Both the position numbers and the translations under genes were made by a program. The notes under the pieces were generated by a model. It made no database searches. It was given only the letters and a program-made list of their open reading frames with translations, and had not been told where the DNA came from. 64,000 bases of DNA from an uncultured Haemophilus sp. (GTDB lineage Bacteria > Pseudomonadota > Gammaproteobacteria > Enterobacterales > Pasteurellaceae): contig CAJLFU010000004.1 in assembly GCA_905205995.1 (NCBI GenBank), positions 1 through 64,000 on the forward strand, read 5' to 3'. Shown here piece by piece: positions 1-6,945 of this stretch. Each line of letters opens with the position of its first letter. Position 1 is the first letter of the stretch.

Positions 1-326
1 TTCCGAATATCGGTTCGATTATTGCAGCAGTGCCTATTATTGTTCAAGCGTTATTACTGAATGGATTTGGTGTAGGAATGGGCGTAACCGTCGGTATTAT
101 TGCATTAAATATTGTGATCGGTAATATTATTGAACCGAAAATGATGGGTAAAACCTTAGGCCTTTCTACCTTGGTCGTATTCTTTTCCTTACTTTTCTGG
201 GGATGGTTACTTGGTACGGTAGGTATGTTGCTTTCTGTACCGCTGACAATGGCATTTAAAATTACCTTGGAAAGCTCAGAATCAACGAAGAAATATGCGG
301 CTTTATTAGGTGATGTAAACGACTAA
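1..326 (+). CDS. AI-2E family membrane permease, C-terminal part
   Basis: The window opens inside this gene; the reading frame is already open at base 3, so no start is visible. The visible 108 residues contain hydrophobic segments and the motif GNIIEPKMMGKTLGLS, which fits the C-terminal half of AI-2E/PerM-type permeases (YhhT, TqsA, PerM). These are polytopic inner-membrane proteins linked to solute or signal export. The protein ends with a charged cytoplasmic tail and is followed by a bidirectional terminator shared with the convergent secF. The substrate cannot be told from this fragment. Confidence 0.8.
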   Translation, partial: PNIGSIIAAVPIIVQALLLNGFGVGMGVTVGIIALNIVIGNIIEPKMMGKTLGLSTLVVFFSLLFWGWLLGTVGMLLSVPLTMAFKITLESSESTKKYAALLGDVND

Positions 327-354
327 AGTGCGGTCATAAAATCACATCATTTTA

Positions 355-397
355 GCAATAAAAAAGCCACCATTATGATTATGGTGGCTTTCTTTTT
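355..397. terminator. bidirectional terminator between the permease and secF
   Basis: A 10-base stem (AAGCCACCAT at 364-373 with ATGGTGGCTT at 381-390) closes a 7-base loop. An A-run on the left and a T-run on the right let it stop transcription from both convergent genes. A USS lies just upstream at the end of the permease gene. Confidence 0.85.
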
Positions 398-414
398 ATC
401 TTATGTTCGATAGA

Positions 415-1389
415 TTAAGGTAAATCATCGACTTCTTTATCTACTTTTGGTGGAATCATATGTTCACGGCGTAGGCCGATATCATAAGCAATCGCAATCG
501 CGATAAAGATTGATGAGTAAGTACCAAAACCAATACCAATTAATAACGCTAATGAGAAGTTATGAATTGATGGACCACCAAAGAAGAACAAGGCAATCAC
601 AACAAGAAGCGTTGTGAGAGATGTCATGATGGTTCTCGATAAGGTTTGCGTTAAGGAAATATCAATAATATCGATGGTTTCTACACGGCGAATTTTGCGG
701 AAGTTTTCACGCACACGGTCGAATACCACGATACTATCGTTGATGGAATAACCTACAACGGAAAGAATTGCTGCCACGAAGGTTAAATCCATTTCGACTT
801 GTAATGCAGAGAATACACCGAGTGTAATGACCACGTCATGCGCAAGTGAGGCAATACCACCAAAACCTAAACGCCATTCAAAACGTGAGCCAACGTAAAT
901 TAACATCATTGCCAAAGTCGCAAGGGTTGCATAAACTGCACCTTGAGCCAGTTCTTCACCGACGTTTGGACCCACAAATTCAATACTGTTAATATGAATG
1001 TTTGGATCAATCGTTTGAAGCATGCTTTTAACGTGATCACCAATAGCAGAATCGTTATTGTCAGCCGGTAATCGGATCATCACGTCTTGTACAGAACCGG
1101 TTGTTTGTACAATCGGGCTTGCAATACCATTTTGATTTAATGTGCCACGGATTTTTTCTAAATCAGCCGGTTGTGAGAAGTGAGTATCAAATACCACACC
1201 ACCGGTAAAATCCAAGCCCCAGTTGAAGCCTTTTGTCACAATGAAGAAGAGGGAAATCGCCATTAAAATCGCAGAAAATGCATATCCCACAAATCTCACT
1301 TTCATAAATTCAGTGAGAGGGAATGGCAATTTAATCCCATTCACTTCACGGATAAAATGTCCGTTTTTATCTTTTGCAAATAATCTCAT
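415..1389 (-). CDS. secF: protein translocase subunit SecF
   Basis: SecF pairs with SecD and YajC as the proton-motive-force-driven auxiliary complex of the SecYEG translocon in the inner membrane. The 324 residues show the expected plan: one N-terminal membrane segment (about residues 32-52), the family motif GLDFTGG just after it, a periplasmic domain, then five hydrophobic segments from about residue 150. The C-terminal cluster contains VVGYSINDSIVVFDRVREN, a family signature. An AGGATAAG ribosome site precedes the ATG. The gene starts 10 bases after secD, so the two are surely cotranscribed. Confidence 0.97.
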   Translation of the reverse strand: MRLFAKDKNGHFIREVNGIKLPFPLTEFMKVRFVGYAFSAILMAISLFFIVTKGFNWGLDFTGGVVFDTHFSQPADLEKIRGTLNQNGIASPIVQTTGSVQDVMIRLPADNNDSAIGDHVKSMLQTIDPNIHINSIEFVGPNVGEELAQGAVYATLATLAMMLIYVGSRFEWRLGFGGIASLAHDVVITLGVFSALQVEMDLTFVAAILSVVGYSINDSIVVFDRVRENFRKIRRVETIDIIDISLTQTLSRTIMTSLTTLLVVIALFFFGGPSIHNFSLALLIGIGFGTYSSIFIAIAIAYDIGLRREHMIPPKVDKEVDDLP

Positions 1390-1399
1390 CTTATCCTAC

Positions 1400-3250
1400 C
1401 TAAATTGATAATTTTTCAAGACGTTTACCGCCGTATAGGAAGTTCACGATAGCACGTGTTCCGGTAATTGCCGTAAACATTGAAATTGCCACACCTAATG
1501 CAAGAGTTACCGCAAAGCCTTGAATTGGACCGGTACCCACAGCATAAAGAATGATTGCCGTTAAAATTGTGGTTAAGTTCGCATCGAAGATAGAGGTGAA
1601 TGCACCGTTATAACCTTCGTTAATGGCTTGCTGGATTGGACGACCATTACGAATTTCTTCTTTGATACGCTCAAAAATAAGTACGTTGGCGTCCACCGAC
1701 ATCCCGAGGGTTAATACGATACCCGCAATCCCCGGCATAGTGAGTGTTGCACCTGGTAGGATAGACATCAAACCAACTAATAACACGATATTAATCACCA
1801 AGGCAAAGCTTGCGATAATACCGAAGATTTTATAGTAAATCAGCATGAAGACAATGACGACAATTAAGCCCCAGAAGCTTGCATCAATACCTTGTTCTAC
1901 GTTTTGTGCACCAAGAGAAGGACCAATTGTACGTTCTTCAACAATTTGTACTGGCGCGATTAATGCACCTGATTTTAATAACATAGAAAGGTTTTGTGCT
2001 TCCGCAGAGCTGCTTACACCAGTAATTTGGAAGTTAGAACTAAAGCGGCCTTGAATGGTTGCAACGTTAATCACTTCTTCATTTTTCTCTAAAATGGTTT
2101 TGCCATTTTCGTCTTTTTTACCGTTGTCTTTGTATTCTACATACAAGGTTGCCATTGGTTTTTTGTAGTATTTCTTGGTCGTTTGCGACATGATTTCGCC
2201 GCCTTCACTATCCAAGGTTACACTTACTTGTGGCGTATTGGTGTTTTGGTCTAAGCCCGAGCTTGAGTTGATGATGTGTTCACCACCCAATACCGCACGT
2301 TTGTAAAGTGCAACAGGTCGACCTTGACGGTCATATTTAATTTCTGTGTCAGAAGGTAACATACCGCGCGCTGCTGACTCTGGGTTCACCAACGAATTCA
2401 CAATGCGGAATTCAAGTGTTGCGGTTGCCCCTAAGATTTCTTTTGCACGCGCAGTATCTTGAACACCCGGTAATTCGATTACGATACGTTCTGCACCTTG
2501 ACGTTGGATAACCGCTTCAGCTACGCCTAATTCAGCAACACGTTTACGTAAAATCGTTAAGTTTTGCTCGATCGCTAAGTTACGTGATTCTGTTAATGCC
2601 GCTTCAGAAAGGGCAAGGTTTAGGGTGTTGTCACCAATATCAGACACTTCTAATGTTGGGTGTAACTGACGAATAATACGTGCTGCTTTTGACATTTGGT
2701 CTGCATTTTCTAATGTGACCGTTGTACCAAATTTGTCGCCATTTTTAATCGCCGTAAACTGAATTTTTTCTTTACGTAATTCGTTGCGTAATGTGTCTTG
2801 TAACTGTTCTTGACGTTTAGCAAGCGCAGAATTCATGTCCACTTCCATCAAGAAGCGTACACCACCACGTAAGTCCAAACCCCATTTCATCGGGTTAGCC
2901 CCAATGCTACTTAACCAGGCCGGTGTTGCCGGTGCAAGGTTTAATGCCGTGGTGTAGTTGTTGCCTAGTTTTTCTGCAATTTTATCTTTGGCAAGAAGTT
3001 GGTCATCTGTGTTGGTGAAACGGGCAAGAATAGAACCATTTTCAAGAACGATAGATTTGGTTGGAAGGTTATTTTTTTTCAGTACGTTTTGTACTTCAGT
3101 TAATACGGTGGTGTCTGCTTGTTGTCCGCGTGTACCGGAAATTTGTACCGCAGGATCTTCACCATAGATATTTGGAAGAGAGTATAAAGCACCAATGGCG
3201 ACCACAAGGATCACCATTAGATTCTTCCATAATGGGTAACGATTTAACAT
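1400..3250 (-). CDS. secD: protein translocase subunit SecD
   Basis: SecD is the larger partner of SecF and helps pull preproteins through SecYEG using the proton gradient. The 616 residues have an N-terminal membrane anchor (about 8-28), the motif WGLDLRGGVRFLMEVD near residue 123, a large periplasmic domain, and five C-terminal membrane segments. The C-terminal half contains LTLGMSVDANVLIFERIKEE, the counterpart of the SecF signature. The start is preceded by AAAGGGAAAA. It lies between yajC (23-base gap) and secF (10-base gap). Confidence 0.97.
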   Translation of the reverse strand: MLNRYPLWKNLMVILVVAIGALYSLPNIYGEDPAVQISGTRGQQADTTVLTEVQNVLKKNNLPTKSIVLENGSILARFTNTDDQLLAKDKIAEKLGNNYTTALNLAPATPAWLSSIGANPMKWGLDLRGGVRFLMEVDMNSALAKRQEQLQDTLRNELRKEKIQFTAIKNGDKFGTTVTLENADQMSKAARIIRQLHPTLEVSDIGDNTLNLALSEAALTESRNLAIEQNLTILRKRVAELGVAEAVIQRQGAERIVIELPGVQDTARAKEILGATATLEFRIVNSLVNPESAARGMLPSDTEIKYDRQGRPVALYKRAVLGGEHIINSSSGLDQNTNTPQVSVTLDSEGGEIMSQTTKKYYKKPMATLYVEYKDNGKKDENGKTILEKNEEVINVATIQGRFSSNFQITGVSSSAEAQNLSMLLKSGALIAPVQIVEERTIGPSLGAQNVEQGIDASFWGLIVVIVFMLIYYKIFGIIASFALVINIVLLVGLMSILPGATLTMPGIAGIVLTLGMSVDANVLIFERIKEEIRNGRPIQQAINEGYNGAFTSIFDANLTTILTAIILYAVGTGPIQGFAVTLALGVAISMFTAITGTRAIVNFLYGGKRLEKLSI

Positions 3251-3273
3251 AGTTTTCCCTTTAGGAATTTAAA

Positions 3274-3564
3274 TTAGAGAGATTTTACAGAACCTTTCGG
3301 TAATACTGAAACGATGTAGTTACGGTTAATCGTGATTTCAGTCGTATCGTTTAAAGCGATAACAATTTCAGCACCTTCGGTTACTTTAGTGATTTTACCA
3401 ATCAAACCACCAGCGGTTAATACTTCAGTGCCTTTCGCTAATTCAGACATTAATTTTTTGTGTTCTTTATTACGTTTCGCTTGTGGGCGGTAAATCATAA
3501 AATAAAAAATTAAACCGAAGATCACGAAAATAAATAACGTGGACATTGGGCTTTGTGCTTCCAT
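3274..3564 (-). CDS. yajC: Sec translocon accessory protein YajC
   Basis: This small single-span inner-membrane protein associates with SecDF and YidC. The 96 residues have one hydrophobic segment (about 9-26: FIFVIFGLIFYFMIYRPQ) followed by a basic cytoplasmic domain with the family feature GGLIGKITK. The ribosome site AAGGAAAA lies before the ATG; an internal ATG at residue 7 is a less likely alternative. A terminator separates it from the TusA-like gene upstream, so yajC-secD-secF probably form their own unit. Confidence 0.95.
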   Translation of the reverse strand: MEAQSPMSTLFIFVIFGLIFYFMIYRPQAKRNKEHKKLMSELAKGTEVLTAGGLIGKITKVTEGAEIVIALNDTTEITINRNYIVSVLPKGSVKSL

Positions 3565-3617
3565 TGTGTTTTCCTTATAAAATGAAAAGTTAAAAGTGTG
3601 CGTAAAATACCATAAAA

Positions 3618-3636
3618 CGGCTTTTAGTAAAAGCCG
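3618..3636 (-). terminator. terminator of the hemerythrin / TusA-like pair
   Basis: An 8-base stem, CGGCTTTT with AAAAGCCG, around a 3-base loop is followed on the minus strand by TTTTATG. It lies between the TusA-like gene and yajC. Confidence 0.6.
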
Positions 3637-3666
3637 ATGAAGGCAATAACACCTAGAATTTTGGGA

Positions 3667-3894
3667 TTAATTGATTTTTTTCAAGCAAACTTCGAAGATT
3701 TGCTCGGAAACCCAATGTTGATCCACTAATTCACATTGATTTTCTTCACAAAAAACAACAAAATTTTCTACCGCACTTTGACGATTTAATTGCAAAACTA
3801 ATTCATCATTTGGCGCTAAATTTGCCAAAGCCTTCTTCGCGGTTAAAAGCGGAATCGGGCAGGAAAGTGCGGTCAAATTTAATTGATATTTCAT
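3667..3894 (-). CDS. TusA/YedF-family sulfurtransferase-like protein
   Basis: The 75-residue protein has the CPxP motif (SCPIPLLTAKKAL, Cys12) that carries persulfide sulfur in TusA-like carriers. Family members pass sulfur to tRNA thiolation or other acceptors in the cytoplasm. Its start lies 3 bases after the stop of the hemerythrin gene, so the two are probably translationally coupled. It lacks features separating true TusA from the YedF group, and the genome probably has another TusA, so the exact acceptor is open. A USS (ACCGCACTTT) lies inside the gene and another near its 5' end. Confidence 0.85.
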   Translation of the reverse strand: MKYQLNLTALSCPIPLLTAKKALANLAPNDELVLQLNRQSAVENFVVFCEENQCELVDQHWVSEQIFEVCLKKIN

Positions 3895-3897
3895 GAT

Positions 3898-4410
3898 TTA
3901 AGCTTGGCGACGAGCAAACATAATTTTGCCCATAGCCGTGAGTTGTTCTGCTGATAAATATTGTTTACCAAGCTCAAATAGCGGCTCTTCAAGGGCAATG
4001 TGTCTATCATAGCTCGCCACAAACAGCGTAATCAGCCTTTCATCTACATCAGTGCGTTTCTCTGCAATCAATTCTTCTAGCTGCTCGGAAAGCTTTGCCC
4101 AATTTTCATGCAAGGTAACGTGTTGTCGTTCTAATTCATCCACCGACTCTTTCGCCTGAGGTGCTTTTTCAATTAAAGCGGGGAAAAAGTCTTTTTCTTC
4201 ATCATCATGATGAAGTGGTGCTGCGTGATTAAAATACTGCAATATGGTTTTTACATCATTTAATACGGCTTGATTTACGCCATTTTTTTCTAAGTAGCCA
4301 GGAAGAATCGTGAGTTGCTTGCAAAAGCGTTTCACCTTGCTATGACAAGCATAAAGCATATCAATCGGCTCATTCCAAGTGGCAAATTGTTGAGGTTCAA
4401 GGATTTGCAT
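3898..4410 (-). CDS. hemerythrin HHE-domain protein
   Basis: The 170-residue protein has the spaced His and Glu residues of a four-helix hemerythrin bundle: HSKVKRF (about 23), HHDDEEKDFFPAL (about 66), RQHVTLHENW (about 93) and YDRHIALEEPLFE (about 134). Such proteins bind a di-iron site and serve in oxygen or nitric oxide sensing or repair of iron centres; the role here is not known. The frame opens at 4452, but I place the start at 4410 because AAGGAAACCTT lies just before that ATG and a USS fills the upstream part. It is coupled to the TusA-like gene. Confidence 0.85.
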   Translation of the reverse strand: MQILEPQQFATWNEPIDMLYACHSKVKRFCKQLTILPGYLEKNGVNQAVLNDVKTILQYFNHAAPLHHDDEEKDFFPALIEKAPQAKESVDELERQHVTLHENWAKLSEQLEELIAEKRTDVDERLITLFVASYDRHIALEEPLFELGKQYLSAEQLTAMGKIMFARRQA

Positions 4411-4428
4411 AAGGTTTCCTTTGTTAAA

Positions 4429-4467
4429 AAGTGCGGTCAAAAAACGCTTCATTTTTTTACCGCACTT
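4429..4467 (-). terminator. inverted USS pair downstream of tgt
   Basis: AAAAGTGCGGT at the left and ACCGCACTTT at 4459-4468 form a stem with an AT-rich loop. Inverted uptake sequences are used as terminators in Pasteurellaceae. This one sits just after the tgt stop and overlaps the leader of the hemerythrin gene. Confidence 0.6.
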
Positions 4468-4474
4468 TCATCAA

Positions 4475-5623
4475 TTATGATTTATCTGCTAATTGTAATG
4501 GTGGAACAGGTTTGCCCATGCGAGCATAGAATTCCACAACAAAATCATCAAAACGATCGTCTTCAATCGCTTGACGAATTTCCGCCATTAAACGTTGATA
4601 ATAGCGTAAATTGTGAATGGTATTTAAGCGAGCACCTAAAATTTCACCGCATTTATCTAAGTGATATAAATAGGCTTTGGTGTAGTTTTTACAGGTGTAG
4701 CAATCACATTCTGGATCCAATGGGCTGGTATCATCACGATATTTTGCATTACGGATTTTGACAATGCCGTCTGTCACGAATAAATGGCCGTTACGTGCGT
4801 TACGGGTTGGCATTACGCAGTCGAACATATCAATACCACGACGCACACCTTCCACTAAATCTTCTGGTTTACCCACGCCCATTAAATAACGCGGTTTGTC
4901 AGCCGGAATTTGTGGGCAGATGTATTCTAAAATACGGTGCATGTCTTCTTTTGGTTCGCCTACCGCTAAACCGCCTACCGCATAACCGTCAAAGCCAATA
5001 TTTACTAAACCTTCTAGTGATACTTTGCGTAATTCTTCAAATACACCGCCTTGAATAATACCGAATAGCGCATTTTTATTGCCTAATTCATCAAAGCGAT
5101 CGCGACTACGCTTCGCCCAACGAAGAGACATTTCCATGGATTTTTTCGCATAATCGAAAGTCGCTGGATAAGGCGTACATTCATCGAAAATCATCACGAT
5201 GTCAGAACCTAAATCATATTGAATTTCCATGGATTTTTCAGGTGAAAGGAAAATGCGCTCACCGTTAATTGGGTTTTGAAATTTCACGCCTTCTTCGGTG
5301 ATTTTACGTAATTTACCTAAACTAAATACTTGGAAACCGCCACTGTCAGTCAAAATCGGACGATGCCATTGCATAAAGTCGTGTAAATCACCGTGTTTAC
5401 GCATCACTTCCTGTCCAGGACGAAGCCATAAATGGAAGGTGTTACCAAGCAAAATTTCTGCACCTGTCGCACGCACTTCTTCAGGTGTCATGCCTTTTAC
5501 AGTGCCATAAGTACCCACTGGCATAAACGCAGGGGTTTCTACGCTGAACGTGCCTTGTGGACGTTCAAACACCAAGCGACCACGACGCGCACTGCCGCTG
5601 GTTTTATCTAATTCATATTTCAT
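4475..5623 (-). CDS. tgt: tRNA-guanine transglycosylase
   Basis: Tgt exchanges guanine 34 for preQ1 in tRNAs with GUN anticodons, the first tRNA-bound step of queuosine synthesis. The 382 residues contain the substrate-binding stretch DSGGFQVFSLG (about 93-103), the catalytic region GIDMFDCVMPTRNARNG (about 265-280), and the zinc site CDCYTCKNY with its distal His in NTIHNLRYY. Length is normal for the family. A GAGGAAAG ribosome site precedes the ATG. It follows queA in the same direction, the usual queuosine gene order. Confidence 0.98.
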   Translation of the reverse strand: MKYELDKTSGSARRGRLVFERPQGTFSVETPAFMPVGTYGTVKGMTPEEVRATGAEILLGNTFHLWLRPGQEVMRKHGDLHDFMQWHRPILTDSGGFQVFSLGKLRKITEEGVKFQNPINGERIFLSPEKSMEIQYDLGSDIVMIFDECTPYPATFDYAKKSMEMSLRWAKRSRDRFDELGNKNALFGIIQGGVFEELRKVSLEGLVNIGFDGYAVGGLAVGEPKEDMHRILEYICPQIPADKPRYLMGVGKPEDLVEGVRRGIDMFDCVMPTRNARNGHLFVTDGIVKIRNAKYRDDTSPLDPECDCYTCKNYTKAYLYHLDKCGEILGARLNTIHNLRYYQRLMAEIRQAIEDDRFDDFVVEFYARMGKPVPPLQLADKS

Positions 5624-5664
5624 TTTCTTTCCTCGACGAATAAACAGTTCGTAGGTTGTTGTTC

Positions 5665-5692
5665 AATAAAAAAGCCTGTTAGTACAGGCTTC
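5665..5692 (-). terminator. terminator between queA and tgt
   Basis: AAGCCTGT (5672-5679) pairs with ACAGGCTT (5684-5691) around TAGT. An A-run at 5665-5671 reads as T on the minus strand. It suggests that only part of queA transcription continues into tgt. Confidence 0.7.
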
Positions 5693-5735
5693 TTGATAGG
5701 TATTTTATGAGTTGGTTGAAAATAAGTCAAACCAC

Positions 5736-6827
5736 TTATTCTAACCCTTTCACATTGGGATTTTTAGTAATGAACATCGCATCGCCATAACTGAAAAAAC
5801 GGTAGCGATTTTCGACCGCATTTTTATAGGCGTTCATGGTGTGACTAAAGCCTGCAAAGGCAGATACCAACATAATCAATGTGCTTTCTGGCAAGTGGAA
5901 GTTGGTAATTAATGCATCCACCACACGGAATGATTTGCCCGGGTAAATAAAAATAGACGTATCAGAAAAATAAGGTTCAATTAAATCTGAGTTGCCATTT
6001 TCTTCTGCAGATAGAGCAGCGGTTTCAATAGAACGCACTGATGTTGTACCCACAGCAATGACACGTTTACCCGCTTTCTTCGTTTCAATAATGGCATTGC
6101 AGACCTCTTGAGAAAGTTCCACATATTCCGCGTGCATAATGTGATCTTCAATATTTTCAACACGTACCGGCTGGAATGTACCTGCGCCCACGTGCAAAGT
6201 TACAAATTCAAAATTAACACCTTTTTCGTGTAATTTTTGTAACAGCTCATCATCAAAATGCAAGCCTGCTGTTGGCGCAGCTACTGCACCAGGCACTTTG
6301 TTATACACGGTTTGATAGCATTCTTGATCTGCTTCTTCATCTGGGCGATCAATGTAAGGCGGCAAAGGCATATGGCCGATTTCTTGCAACACATCAAGTA
6401 CATTGCGACTTTTATCCGCTAGTTCCAACTCAAAAAGGGCATCTTGGCGACCAACCATAATCGCTTTTACGCCATTATTTTCACCGATCTTATCTTCACC
6501 TAAAAATAATTCAGCACCTTCTTTCGGCGCTTTTGACGAACGAATATGCGCTAAGAAATGGTGTTCACTTAAAACACGTTCCACTAACACTTCAATTTTC
6601 CCACCACTGGCTTTACGACCAAACATACGAGCAGGGATCACGCGCGTATTGTTAAAAATCAACAAATCACCTTCGTCGATTAAATCCAATACATCAGTAA
6701 AAGTGCGGTGAGAAATTTCTCCGTTTTCGCCATTGAGTTGTAACAAGCGACAAGAAGAGCGATCTTCTTTAGGATAACGAGCAATCAGCTCATCTGGTAA
6801 GTCAAAATGAAAGTCAGAAACACGCAT
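5736..6827 (-). CDS. queA: S-adenosylmethionine:tRNA ribosyltransferase-isomerase
   Basis: QueA transfers and isomerises the ribosyl part of S-adenosylmethionine onto preQ1-tRNA to give epoxyqueuosine, acting after Tgt. The 363 residues match the family from MRVSDFHFDLPDELIARYP at the N-terminus through PARMFGRK, GAVAAPTAGLHFD (about 183-195) and VGAGTFQPVR to GKSFRVVDALITNFHLPEST near the C-terminus. Length is typical. The ribosome site before the ATG is weak. The gene begins 118 bases after the leader-distal end of the CRISPR array, which is transcribed towards it. Confidence 0.97.
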   Translation of the reverse strand: MRVSDFHFDLPDELIARYPKEDRSSCRLLQLNGENGEISHRTFTDVLDLIDEGDLLIFNNTRVIPARMFGRKASGGKIEVLVERVLSEHHFLAHIRSSKAPKEGAELFLGEDKIGENNGVKAIMVGRQDALFELELADKSRNVLDVLQEIGHMPLPPYIDRPDEEADQECYQTVYNKVPGAVAAPTAGLHFDDELLQKLHEKGVNFEFVTLHVGAGTFQPVRVENIEDHIMHAEYVELSQEVCNAIIETKKAGKRVIAVGTTSVRSIETAALSAEENGNSDLIEPYFSDTSIFIYPGKSFRVVDALITNFHLPESTLIMLVSAFAGFSHTMNAYKNAVENRYRFFSYGDAMFITKNPNVKGLE

Positions 6828-6917
6828 AATTGTAAATAATGAAAGCTAAAAATGGGGCATAGTCTAGAGCGAATAAGGGGGAAATACAAGGGGGAGAGAT
6901 AGAGTAGGACGGTAAAT

Positions 6918-6923
6918 ATTATA
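6918..6923 (-). promoter_or_regulatory. probable queA promoter, -10 element
   Basis: The minus strand reads TATAAT here, about 90 bases before queA. No good -35 hexamer is seen; the expected place overlaps the end of the last CRISPR repeat. The 118-base gap between queA and the array contains nothing else that I recognise. Confidence 0.5.
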
Positions 6924-6945
6924 CTATTCAAATTTATTAAGTTTT

